The notes beneath the pieces were generated by a model, which was given only the letters and a program-made list of their open reading frames with translations, had not been told where the DNA came from and did not search any database. From contig JAIXMF010000027.1 in NCBI GenBank assembly GCA_025201365.1, positions 1-64,000 of the forward strand: a stretch of DNA of 64,000 nucleotides. The letters run 5' to 3'. Position numbers and translations under genes: made by a program. Positions 50,801 to 61,313 of this stretch are shown piece after piece (positions within the stretch are counted from its first letter, which is position 1; each line of letters opens with the position of its first letter). This DNA comes from Syncephalis plumigaleata. Taxonomy: Eukaryota; Zoopagomycota; Zoopagomycetes; Zoopagales; Piptocephalidaceae.

Positions 50801-50889
50801 ATATACTGATCATTACTACTATTACTACTGTTTAATGATAACAATAACGTGTTCATCATAGAATCAATTATTATTATTGCTTTATTAAT
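44841..50889. other. six-kilobase gene-poor region with microsatellites
   Basis: No confident gene. AAT repeat at 44881-44910, GAT repeats at 45597-45628, 45987-46003 and 47573-47592, GT run at 49951-49970 and an imperfect GTATGT tract at about 50340-50450. From about 45000 to 47850 the plus strand is purine-rich (GAGAGA, GGAAGG, AGTAGT), like the stretches upstream of the CK1 and LRR genes but on the opposite sense, so an unrecognised minus-strand transcript is possible. Minus-strand frames near 45190-45300 and 45375-45714 (ending GCSCC) are coding-like but unassigned. A more GC-rich island with two ACGCGT boxes spans about 47145-47440. A plus-strand frame at 49123-49344 has no recognisable domain. 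Confidence 0.4.
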
Positions 50890-52640
50890 CTAAGAGATGG
50901 TAGAAGTACTAGAAGTAGCAGTGGATGGAGAATAGTATAACCAGTTTACGCCATTATCTAGAACATCGGCGGGCACTGTTAGAAAGCCAGCTGGATGATT
51001 GGGCAACATCTGGTCTGCTTCCGTGAAATGAGCGAATGCAACTCCGCCGCCGCCCACATTAGTTTCGTAGCATTGATAGCCATGCTGTTCAAGTGATGAC
51101 TTGACCTTGGCTAGTGTAACCGCGGATATATCTACCGACATTGTAGTTGAGTAAGGAAGTAAGGGAACAGCAGTACAATAGCACAGTAATGCAAACACTT
51201 ACCGTCTGGTATCAATGTAAGGGCACAACCCCCACCACCAGCACCGGTAAGCTTGGTTACCAATCCAAAATCACATGTGATACGACGTACATCCTCTAAA
51301 GCAGAATGGCTTACACCTAGTGCTGCTAATAGATGATGGTTTATATCCATTAATTGCTACATAATGTCAGTGAATATAGCTATTAGTAATTGCAGTAGCT
51401 TACACCAATGTCATTTGATAATGTTGTGGTAATTCCTATTGATTGCAGCATAGTTTAATAGTCCATCAGCTAGTAATTATAACTATTACATTACCTTTAG
51501 ATACAATTGTTTTAAATGTCTCGCTTACACCTTGTATTGCCTCAAGTATTGGAGTAATTACGGCGGGTATCTAGTAAATGTTTATATAAAATCTTCTTAA
51601 TGTACATTTCCTGTCATCTATATTTACCTGTTGATATCGTTGTCGGACACCTGCCACTAGTATTTTGGTGTTTCGTGGCACTTTTGTATCTGTAATAATA
51701 AAGCGTAAAGATTGAAATCTACTCGCGTATTCATTATTAGATTATCATTTCATGTCTAATAATTACTTACGCATCGATTGATTTCATTTGACCACTTGCA
51801 AATGATAACGCGCCACCTATCCATGTGTAGCATCTCTAATTAGACGACTGCATGTCATCTTGTATGATGTATGTGTATAGACACCACTTACCAAATGTAC
51901 TCACTGTATTGTCAACTCCCGAGGGATTGCCATGTACCACTTTCTCGGCAAGAAATGCCCAGGCATTAATACGCTCTAGTACGGTTGTATTGCGTTCATT
52001 TGATGTTGATGATGGTGCTTGCTCTAATCCAAATAAATGACGTATTGCAGCAGCCACACACACACAATACGATGCCGATGATCCAAGACCAGCACCGATG
52101 GGCAATGTCGATCGTGTACAAAAGGTGACACCCGGCCATTGATCGGTTTGTGTGGCAGCTAACAAATAAAGATAGAGGAAGGCTACCACCGCAGACTGTT
52201 GTGGATGTGCTGGCAACTGAGTATGCTCTATCAGAATGGTTTGTAATTCAGTGTTTAAATCAACGGGATGACCAACGGCAACTGGATCCATTCCTAATGG
52301 CAGACATGGTTCATTTCAATGTCAACAATCCTATTGAATAGCATCTACCTGTCATGTCAACACGCGGCAACTGCTGTGGATCAATACTAAAATTGACGTC
52401 AACGTCAGGTAATTGCAGCGTAATGCCACTATCCGAGCGAGGTGAAACAAGTGCACACGCGCGCAAGTCTAAACTACCAGCAATAGCCGTCTACAGCAAG
52501 TTATTAGATAATGATTTATAAGCATATTGCGCGCTGTATCAACGTGTACGTCTACTGCTTACTTTGCCATAGACTACAGCGTGTTCACCAAATAGAATGA
52601 CTTTGCCAGGTGCCGACACAACAAACGGTTCCATAAGCAT
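50890..52640 (-). CDS. ERG12: mevalonate kinase
   Basis: Phosphorylates mevalonate to 5-phosphomevalonate with ATP, in isoprenoid and sterol synthesis. The minus-strand start MLMEPFVVSAPGKVILFGEH is at 52640, with a second in-frame ATG at 52634. GHMP-kinase motifs follow: PIGAGLGSSASYCVCVAAA (nucleotide loop), GNPSGVDNTVSTFGGALSF (catalytic Asp region) and TKLTGAGGGGCALTL (motif 3). LFGEHAVVYGK places it as mevalonate kinase rather than galactokinase or homoserine kinase. Several short introns are used. The frame is lost once near 52265, between WIQLPLVIP and VDLNTEL, and again probably near the exon at about 51690. Single missing bases explain both. The C-terminus is Ser/Thr-rich. Confidence 0.92.
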
Positions 52641-53541
52641 AGTGATATGTTTGCACTTGTTTGTCTGTTAAACGAATAGATATTAAAACGTAATAAATAG
52701 AATAGGAATAGTAACAGCAATATCGGTAGAGTATCCAGTAAAGTAAGACAAGCTGCTGTTGCTAGTTAGAATGTGTATACGCACGATGAATAGGCTTCCT
52801 ACGCGTCACGCCATACATTCATCTCTTATGGTATGGCCAATCAGCATGAGTGTCGCTGGATTACCTACCAATCAACTCGTAGATTATTAGATTTCGACTC
52901 TCCTCTCTATTTTACCACTCGCTCTCTATCCACATTATATAAAGGAGCTTCATTCTCTTTCTCTCTCTATATATGTATGTAGTATTATTCATTGTATCTT
53001 CGTCATTAGATGTAACTAGCCTTGTAGTTCGTTGACAATGATAGTGCGAATATCTTTATCCAACCATGCCATTAACACTGCCTGTATACCATTTATTACA
53101 CGCTTTCCAATCAAGCAATAAATACGCTTCTTTTAGTTTCATAGACATAGCTCGAGTATTAGCACTTTATATATTATACAACATTACAACAAATAATTGT
53201 AAATAAGGGGCAAATATAAACATAACATTTTAGTGTGAACAACATGAATTAGAAAAGGTTACGTGCATGACGAGTACTAAAATGGATAAACTGGATGTGC
53301 AAACTCATTTTAACACGATAGCGCTACGTTCTATTCACTCCTCATCCCACCATTCATACTCATTAACCTTTTCTATTTACAAACTGATTCCGCTTCTCTA
53401 TTTCTCAAAAAGTATCAGTTCAGGCGTGTATTTAGCGTGTTGTGCCTACTTGTCATCAATATACTTGTTCGGCTGGCTGTTCTTTACTTAAAAAAAGACG
53501 ACACATTAAATTCAGTGTTCTGTCAGCGCAGTTAAGACAGC
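52641..53541. other. divergent intergenic region
   Basis: Promoters of mevalonate kinase (minus) and glucosidase II (plus). A palindromic TTATATAA lies near 52936, followed by a CT-rich run. About 100 bases on is a 27-codon plus-strand frame (53038-53121, starting MIVRISLSN) that overlaps an AATAAA signal at 53117. Coding status is doubtful. A second frame, 53267-53491, lacks recognisable features. Confidence 0.35.
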
Positions 53542-56500
53542 ATGTTATTTGGTCGGAGCGTATGTGTTAGCACGCTCTTTACCGGCTATCTACTGGCAAC
53601 ACTAGCCATTGTTGATATGAGCGGGGCGGTCAAAGAGGAAGACTTCAAGAAATGCTCACAAGCTGGCTTTTGTCGACGTAATAGACGTTATGCCGATTAC
53701 ATGTTGGCAGATACGGTTAACCGCGTAACACCCTATTGGCTTGATGGTAAATCGGTCAACTTCGATAAGGGCGTGCTGACCGCTGCATTACATGAGACGG
53801 TGCCCCAGGGAAAGCCAGCCCTGCCACCTTTACAGTTGATCGTGTATACATCGGCTAATGGTGTGGTACGCGTTAAAGTAACGGATCCCAGCTCGAAACG
53901 ACCACGATTCGATAAGCTGGACGAGCATGTACTTCGATTTGACGGCATGACCCCGTTGGCTAAGGGTTCAATGATTACGGATGAAAACACCCTACGCTTA
54001 TCCTACGCAGAGGATAATAACACACAGCTTGTGATGCAGTTTAAACCGTGGCGTGTTGAATTGCAACAACATGGACACACCACCATTGCTCTCAATGAGC
54101 GTGGCCTGATGCGCTTTGAGCGTATACGTGATAAACCGGCTCAATTATCTGCATCATCTAGCGAGGAATCTAATAGCAATGACAATGACAACAACAATAC
54201 TGGATCATCGGATGTTATACTAACCGAATTGGACCAAATCAATGAAGATGGTGCTTGGGCGGAAGATTTCAATGGCAATCATGATCCAAAGCCAAATGGT
54301 AGCTATATTACTGTCTTAGATTGTGCAAGTGTCTTACTAACTGCAATTGAATGAATATAGGCGCAACTGCCGTAGCACTTGATATCACATTCCCTGGCAC
54401 AGAGCATGTCTATGGTATTCCATCGCATGCATCGCCACTCTCCTTGAAGACAACACGGTATGTATAACAGTTAGCATGCATGTAATATGTTGCTAATCAT
54501 CATATTACTATTATTATTGCAATAGTGGTGGCCTAATGCTTACACTGATCCGTATCGTTTATACAATCTCGATGTATTCCAGCATTTGAGTGACTCTCCA
54601 ATGGCATTATACGGATCTGTACCGCTCATGCTAGGTCATCGTGATTCTGGAGCCACAGCAGGTGTATTCTGGTTTAACGCAGCAGAAACATGGATTGATA
54701 TTGTTAAGGAGCAACTGCCACAGAATAATGTGAGTGATTCTCATTGTTATGAAATAGTCGTAGCGATGTTAACAAACTACGATGATCAAATTAGATTGAC
54801 GGTGAATTCAATCATGATCCCGAGAGTACACGTACTCATTGGATAAGTGAGTCTGGTATACTCGATGTATTCCTACTGCCAGGACCCAGCTCATCCGATA
54901 TCTACGCGCAATACGGTCGTCTTACTGGTCATGTGGCACAACCACCGGAATTCTCATTAGCATACCATCAATGCCGGTGGAACTACTTGAATCAGGAGGA
55001 TGTCCTACAAGTGGACGCCAATTTTGATCATTATGACATCCCTTACGATGTTATATGGCTAGATATCGATCACACCATTGAACGTCGCTACTTTACCTGG
55101 GACATGACCAAATTCCCTGATCCTATATCGATGCAAAACACACTAGGTAGCAAGGGACGAAAGGTAACTGGGACTAGTTATACAAACAGATAAACAAACA
55201 AGCATGCGCTAATCCTGCTATTGACTAGATGGTCACCATTGTGGATCCTCATATTAAAAACGATCCTGACTACTATGTATTCAAAGAAGCAACCGAGAAG
55301 GGACTGTGGATTAAGCGTCCTGATGGCACGGATTTCGAAGGATGGTGCTGGCCCGGCAATTCCCGTTGGGTTGACTACATGAATCCATGGGCTAACGAAT
55401 GGTGGATTAACCTATTCCAGCTCGATCGCTACAAGCATACTACTGAATACTTGCACATCTGGAATGATATGAATGAGGTAAACTACACCATGTCCCTACA
55501 TCTATTTGTATCAATTAACACGTATAATATAGCCATCGGTGTTTAGTGGACCTGAAATTACAATGCCCAAAGAGATGATTCACTATGGTAACTGGGAACA
55601 TCGCGACATTCACAATGTATTTGGATTACTCTATGTAAGTGTAAAGAGAGAGAAATAGATTATTGTAACGAGAGGATAGCGTATTAATTAGATTGAATAG
55701 CATGAAGCATCAGCACGCGGTGTTCAACGACGTACCGCACCTACACGGCGTCCATTTGTGTTATCGCGTGCTTTCTTTGCAGGAACACAGCGTGTAAGCG
55801 CAATATGGACCGGTGACAACATGGCCACTTGGGAACAATTAGGTTTATCCATTCAAATGGCACTAAGCATCAATATTGCCGGTATACCATTTGTAGGTGG
55901 TAAGTGCCATTATTAACATTTCAGCTATGATGATGATGATGATGATGATGTATCTATCGCTTATACTAACTTATCTGCTAGCTGATGTGGGAGGTTTCTT
56001 TGGTAATCCTGAACCAGAATGCTAGTACGCTGGTATCAAGCTGCTGCCTTCCAGCCATTCTTCCGTGCTCATGCTCATCTTGACACGAAACGTCGCGAGC
56101 CATGGCTATTTGAAAAGAAATACATGCTACTCATGCGTGAGGCCATTCGTATTCGATACACTCTCTTACCATTCTGGTATACTCAATTCCGTCACTCGGC
56201 TCTTACTGGTATGCCAGTAGTCAGGTTTGTATAATCAAATTACTACACTGCTAGTATTTACAAGTAACCAATGTTTGTTATTAGACCTATGTTTATGGAA
56301 TTCCCCAAGGCTACTTCATTATTCGCCAATGATCATCAATACATGCTAGGTCGTGATCTATTGGTGTGTCCAGTCACACAGCCTGATGCTAAATACGTTG
56401 ATGTCGTATTACCACTGGTAATGAGGTGAGTAATCATTGTGTGTTTGCTATTAGCACATTACTAATTGTTGTTTAATAGCCATGGTATGACTATTTCACG

Positions 56501-57175
56501 CTACTTCAATATCGACCTGGTCATGTTCGAACAGAGACACCACTCAGTCGTATTCCAGTCTACATTCGTGGTGGTTCTATTGTACCAACACGTCAACGTG
56601 TTCGATCAGCCTCCACACTAATGAAGGATGATCCATTTACACTGATTATAGCACTTGATGCCAATGTACGTATTGGATATATTATCTATATTTATATATA
56701 ATAATCTAACAATTGATTAAAATAGGGTACGGCAGAGGGCGAGCTTTATATCGACGACGGAGTGACATACGACTTTTTGGATGGCGCCTATATTCATCGT
56801 CGATTCACATTCAAGAATGGTGTTCTCACTTCGGCACCTGCTAGCAACTATCCAAAACTATCGATGCTTGAGATGCAAGACATCACCGACAATTATCATA
56901 AGCATATAGTTGATAGGAAAATACGCGTAGAACGTATTATTATTCTAGGTGCACCAGAGGCTACATGGCGTTATGCCAACGTTGAAGAGAAGTTGCAAAA
57001 AGGAAGCAGCAACAAGAGTAACAACAAAGGAATCCGCACTGATCAGGTAGAAGTAACTTGCGTACAAGCGCCGGCTACCCTTGGCGATAACGGTGCTCAG
57101 TTGACTAATCGTTGTGTTGTACGTGATCCAGCCACCTTGATCAGCAACAACTGGTCCCTTACGCTTATTGGATGA
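53542..57175 (+). CDS. glucosidase II alpha subunit (GH31), ER N-glycan trimming
   Basis: Removes the two inner alpha-1,3-glucoses from N-glycans in the ER lumen, feeding the calnexin cycle; the partner is the beta subunit. A signal peptide starts [20 protein letters not shown], then [14 protein letters not shown] typical of the family. The core has [26 protein letters not shown], the nucleophile in [13 protein letters not shown], the acid/base Asp in [13 protein letters not shown] and [14 protein letters not shown], then [19 protein letters not shown]31 C-terminal beta domain ends SLTLIG. About nine introns. The frame is lost near 54530, 56020 and 56423, each restored by one base (for example TGGCCTAAT to TGGCCCTAAT). 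It lies 177 bases before a DUF7137 protein. Confidence 0.93.
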
Positions 57176-57352
57176 TAAAATAAACGCTAGCTTTTCTTTT
57201 GTTGTGATTTCCCCTTTAAGCGTTTGTTGTTTTTGTTTCAATAGTAGTCCCATATAAACTTAGCTACCAATAGTCAAGAGAAATACTGCATCAGCAATGG
57301 AAGTGTTTGATTTGGTTTACACAGTCTACTCCTATTATACATCATTTATACA

Positions 57353-58471
57353 ATGCGTGAAACTACATTCTACACCTGGCTATCAGTAGCCATTATCTAC
57401 ATGCTTATTGTAACACTCTACGCACCCAGCATGATGATTGATACGCATGAGACTACCCTATTAACACGTAGAGGTAAGTAATTGAGATGTATATATGAAC
57501 ATATGTATATACGTATTTATTCGAACAATTTAGATGGTCCAGCTTCTAATAGTAGTAACAAGACAACAAAAGTGGAAGAAGCTGATCGTAAATCATCAGA
57601 GAGCGATAAAGATGAAGAATCAAAGAGCAATATACAAAGCAAGAAACCATACACAAAGTATAATGGTACAGCAAGCGTGGATGCAACCGAGAAAGAAGAA
57701 CGAATAGCAATGATAAAAAGCCTACACATAATACAACAGATAATCTAAATGAGGAGAATCACGACAACAACAAGCACAGTAGCAAGAATAGTAGCAGCAA
57801 TAAAACAATGGAAACAGACACAAAAGACACTAATAAATCTAGACATCAAGCAAATGCAACAAATACAAACGATGACAACACTATTAAAACAAAGGATGGT
57901 GAAGTGCTAGATGCATCGCATCCACCTGGTCGACTTGTCATGTTAGAACCGCAAGCTCGCGAGCATTACGTGCCACGCTATCGTATTGGTGAAGTGATCA
58001 CGTTCAAGTGGAAATACGACGACAATCTAAAGTTTCCCCCTAAAAACTTGACCATACAAATCGCCGGTCCTGAACGTCAACTAGTGACGATTGCCGCCAA
58101 CATCTCGGGCGACACCACGGAATATAAATGGGATACCAATGAGTGGGATGACACAAAGTCAGGTCCATTACTGGAATACGGTCGCTATCAATTAGTGATA
58201 TTTGATGAACGCGGTAAAAATGCTCTACCGGAAGGCGGACATCTACTCGTCTATCGTGGTACTACATTTGGCCTTAGCAATGTTGCTGGTAAGTGGACTA
58301 TACTACTACTATTCATAATGATAATGATATCATGTTGCGTTGTATATAGCTATTATGTGTACGGTATGCGCGGGTGCCTCCTCCCTCCTTGTTAACACGT
58401 CAATGCTGCAACTGGTGACAATTACCGGATTGATGCTCGTTGCCCAGTTGTGTTACCTCGCTTTCACGTGA
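57353..58471 (+). CDS. DUF7137-type fungal membrane protein
   Basis: Begins with a hydrophobic signal or anchor (MRETTFYTWLSVAIIYMLIV), then a long Lys/Asn/Ser/Glu-rich disordered linker. A folded domain starts RLVMLEPQAREHYVPRYRIG and continues EVITFKWKYDDNLKFPPKN, LTIQIAGPERQLVTIAANIS and EYGRYQLVIFDERG. It ends with an intron and a C-terminal membrane helix (QLVTITGLMLVAQLCYLAF). The single Ig-like domain (PxGxxxMLxP..YYKIG.PVTFxWxY) is that of fungal DUF7137 proteins, whose role is unknown. A secretory-pathway or plasma membrane location is expected. The frame is lost near 57705, between ATEKEER and NSNDKKPTHNTTDN, and one A in an A-run restores it. It lies next to glucosidase II alpha, with no known functional tie. 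Confidence 0.8.
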
Positions 58472-58768
58472 TTCGGCAGTTTAAATCGAATGGTGCCGTC
58501 AAGTGATTGATTGATTGGAGTGGAGTGGAGCGTAGATTGGTTACGGAGAATGGATGACGTTGTTGCGCGCGCGTGTGTGTCTTGTGGTGGTGAACATTAT
58601 ACTAATAAATACGCTTCGTTCCTTCCTACTCCCCTACTTCTTTCTCTTACTCACTCTCATCTCTTATTTTCTTCTTTTCTTCTTTTCTTTTATACTTGTT
58701 TAAAAGCTTTACCTCTCATCTACGTTACTATCCCATTTGCTATTATACTGTTTGTTTACTGATTAAAC
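58472..58768. other. spacer upstream of the SCP2 gene
   Basis: Just under 300 bases. The part from 58615 to 58745 is C/T-rich (TTTCTTCTTTTCTTC type), like the leaders of other plus-strand genes here. No gene. Confidence 0.5.
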
Positions 58769-59133
58769 ATGGCTGCCGCTGCTGTATTCAAGCAAATGAC
58801 CGAAGGGCTCGACAAAATGTCCGATGCCGAACGCACCAAGTTGGTCGGAAGCACCAAGGCTGTCTTTGTTTTCAACATTAAGGACAAGAATGTGCAACAC
58901 ACGCTTAATCTAAAGGAGGGTAAAGGCTCGTCGACCGAGGGTGTAGTTGGCAAGCCAGATATCACCATTGAAGTTAACGAGGCCGATTTCGTTCAATTGG
59001 CTCAAGGCAAATTGAATGGCCAAAAGGCATTCTCGACTGGCAAGCTTAAGATTAAGGGTAACATGATGTTGGCCATGAAACTCGACAAGATCCTCTATCC
59101 CTCGCTCCACAACCACCAAAGTCGAAGTTGTAA
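58769..59133 (+). CDS. SCP2 sterol-carrier-domain protein, peroxisomal
   Basis: A small intronless lipid-transfer protein of about 121 residues. It has the SCP2 fold sequence KQMTEGLDKMSDAERTKLVG, then KAVFVFNIKDKNVQHTLNLK, KPDITIEVNEADFVQLAQGK, LNGQKAFSTGKLKIKGNMML and AMKLDKIL. As given the frame runs on to 59206 with a Cys-rich tail unlike the family. One base missing at about 59097 (CTCTATCC from CTCCTATCC) would give LSLAPQPPKSKL and stop at 59133. SKL is the canonical type 1 peroxisomal import signal. SCP2 proteins hold acyl-CoA or sterols during beta-oxidation. The end at 59133 is preferred for that reason. Confidence 0.88.
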
Positions 59134-59442
59134 GCGTGCGTGCGTGAGTATGTTTCCTATATCATCAATCTCTACATCTCGTTTTCAGAGTAATAAATGT
59201 TGTTAGCTCGTCGTTTCAATTGTTATCTTCTAGCACTACATACAAACATACACGCGTGTATTTTATCTCTCTCTGGTTTAGCACATATATTTATTTATTT
59301 ATTTATGTTATGGATCTGACACTTGATCATCAGAGTTAAACGAGTGAATATAACATGTTTAGCGCGCCTGCACGCAGATGCCATCGTATCTGTATTACGT
59401 ACACGTCAACTACTATACACATGTATGTGGCTAGTATTCACG
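59134..59442. other. convergent intergenic region
   Basis: 3' ends of SCP2 (plus) and SCAMP (minus) meet here. ATTT repeats occur at about 59288-59307. No gene is seen. Confidence 0.5.
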
Positions 59443-60436
59443 TTAAACATTGTTTGCCGTCGTATCTGTGCGATTATATCCGCCGCCAAAATGACTAGAT
59501 GCCATTGTTTTAAGCGCATCCCCCTTGGCCTCTGCAAACGTATGACCCTGAATACGATAATGATGGTGTACCTTGCGATACATGTACAAGGAAAAGGTAC
59601 CGCCTGCCCCCCATAGCAAGGAGGTGATAAAACCGAATATCGTCGCCACTACCTTACCATCGCTCATCATAGAGATTGTATTGATGATGCCGGCAGATCC
59701 CGATGCAGGAATGCCAATTGTCATATAATATTGGAAACCAATATGAAACCCGTTGAATACAAAGAAGAAATCTAATAGGTAAATATACGAATAAGTATGC
59801 GATTCACAACTAGCAAATACGCCTGTCTGCTAACTTACAGTAATACATGGATCGCTCCTTCATGTACGCATTATAGATGGGTCTATACCAAAGAAAGAAG
59901 GAGGCCGCGGTAATGGTGAAGCAATACATGAATGCAACGCCAAAATCACTAGCACCGGTAGTCACGCCCGTGGCATGCGATACGAGGATCAAGAAGCAGG
60001 CAATGGCATTCCACAGCAGTGTACCAACGGTGGCTAGCCACGAGCGATACAGCATACGAACGGTGTAGCGCTCACTCTCCGGGATTTCAACATCGATATC
60101 GAGGTAGAACAACGGGTAAAAGAATGGAAAGTTGGGCGGACGTAGAACACCGGGCGCATTTCGAATGGCCTCGGCTTCATCGCGTAGCCGTCTCTCCCGC
60201 TCCGCGAGTTCCTGTTCACGACGACGTAGCTCGGCCTCACGCGAATCTATCGTGTCATTCTGCGGTGGTTTCGCGGGAACAGATGTAAAGGTGTCGCCTT
60301 TTGGCGTCATCAATAAAGGCGCCGATGACTGCGCATCGTTGGTCGTTTGTAACGCAACTGCAATCGAGGGATCGGCAAAGGGATCCTGATCGTGCACGAT
60401 AAGATCGTCTTCTTCGAATGGATTCTGCGATGCCAT
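59443..60436 (-). CDS. secretory carrier-associated membrane protein (SCAMP)
   Basis: Two main exons, with one intron at roughly 59775-59837. The start MASQNPFEEDD at 60436 gives an N-terminal NPF motif that binds EH-domain endocytic proteins. Upstream in-frame Met codons would add a hydrophobic leader and are not preferred. A coiled coil (DSREAELRRREQELAERERR) follows, then FPFFYPLFYLDIDVEIPESE, the signature lead-in of SCAMPs, and four membrane helices (TLLWNAIACFLIL, FMYCFTITAASFFLWYRPIY, YYMTIGIPASGSAGIIN, VVATIFGFITSLLWGA). The short tail begins YRKVHHHYR. SCAMPs cycle in post-Golgi and endosomal membranes. Common yeasts lack them, so this gene helps place the organism. The frame is intact. 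Confidence 0.9.
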
Positions 60437-60730
60437 AGTAGAAACAACAATAACAACAACTGGATGAAAGTGACAATAGCAGTAACAAGAAGGGAGCTTG
60501 AACGGTTGGGAGGAACGAGATAAAGGAGGGAAATCGATCACCTAAAAAGAGAACACTTGCCACGTCAACCATTACGTCGTTCCATAGTTTATCCCGTTGA
60601 CATCTCACCTTCCTCTTGCTTTATACTAACAAACAACTATATAAAAATATGCGTACCTTCGTGTCTATCATTCATTAATGGAATCTAAAAAAATAAATAG
60701 CCCTTACAACACGGAGCAAAAAACGAAGTT

Positions 60731-60801
60731 GGGGAATGAGTGATTCGAACACACAGCCTTTCGCTTTGGAGACGAACGCGCTACCATTGCGCCAATCCCC
60801 C
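60731..60801 (-). tRNA. tRNA-Trp (anticodon CCA)
   Basis: On the minus strand the molecule starts GGGGGATTGGCGC and ends ATTCCCC, a 7-pair acceptor stem with one G-T. The D arm is GCGC-AATGGTA-GCGC, the anticodon stem TTCGT/GCGAA with loop CTCCAAA (anticodon CCA), and the T arm GTGTG-TTCGAAT-CACTC with one mismatch. No intron. The A box (TGGCGCAATGG) and B box (GTTCGAATC) are present. Confidence 0.93.
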
Positions 60802-60813
60802 AAATTCACATTT

Positions 60814-61313
60814 TGTAATCCGCTCCTGTGATATATGAACTTCACAGTAGGATTTCCTCACTTTAACGAATCTCCACCTAGATTTGATCACGTGATGATA
60901 CACTTGCTCATTACTACGTCAGGATCTATAACGATCACCCACTCGCCTCTTATTCCCTTACACAAACAATCAACAACCACCCGACGATTCAACATAAAGT
61001 AGCATTCGCCATGCTACGCTTCCCGCTCATCAACAAGTACTACGCGAACTAGTACATCTTCGACTAACTCGGCAAAGATGCGCTGTAGCAAACTCACATC
61101 TACTGCTGGTACCTCTTTACATTCATAGCTGTTCTAGCTATATAAGCGTACTTACATTTATACGAAATAAAGACATTATCTTATCACACACTTACTCATC
61201 GAACAATACCCTCTACTCTACAATTCTCTCAACTTATCATAGTGTCTTATCTTAACACGAGCTCTCGAATCTATCGTAACATTATTTCAGGCAGAACAAA
61301 TTGCCGCGTTACA
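60814..61313 (+). repeat. left LTR of a Ty3/Gypsy element
   Basis: About 500 bases bounded by TGTAA at the left and TTACA at the right, a 5-base inverted end as usual for LTRs. Inside are a TATA box (CTATATAAG, about 61138) and an AATAAA signal (about 61166). A likely primer binding site, TGGTGCTCACTACAGGG, starts a few bases after the LTR at 61318. The right LTR is outside the window, so the ends and age are not confirmed. It starts 12 bases from the 5' end of the tRNA-Trp gene. Confidence 0.7.
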
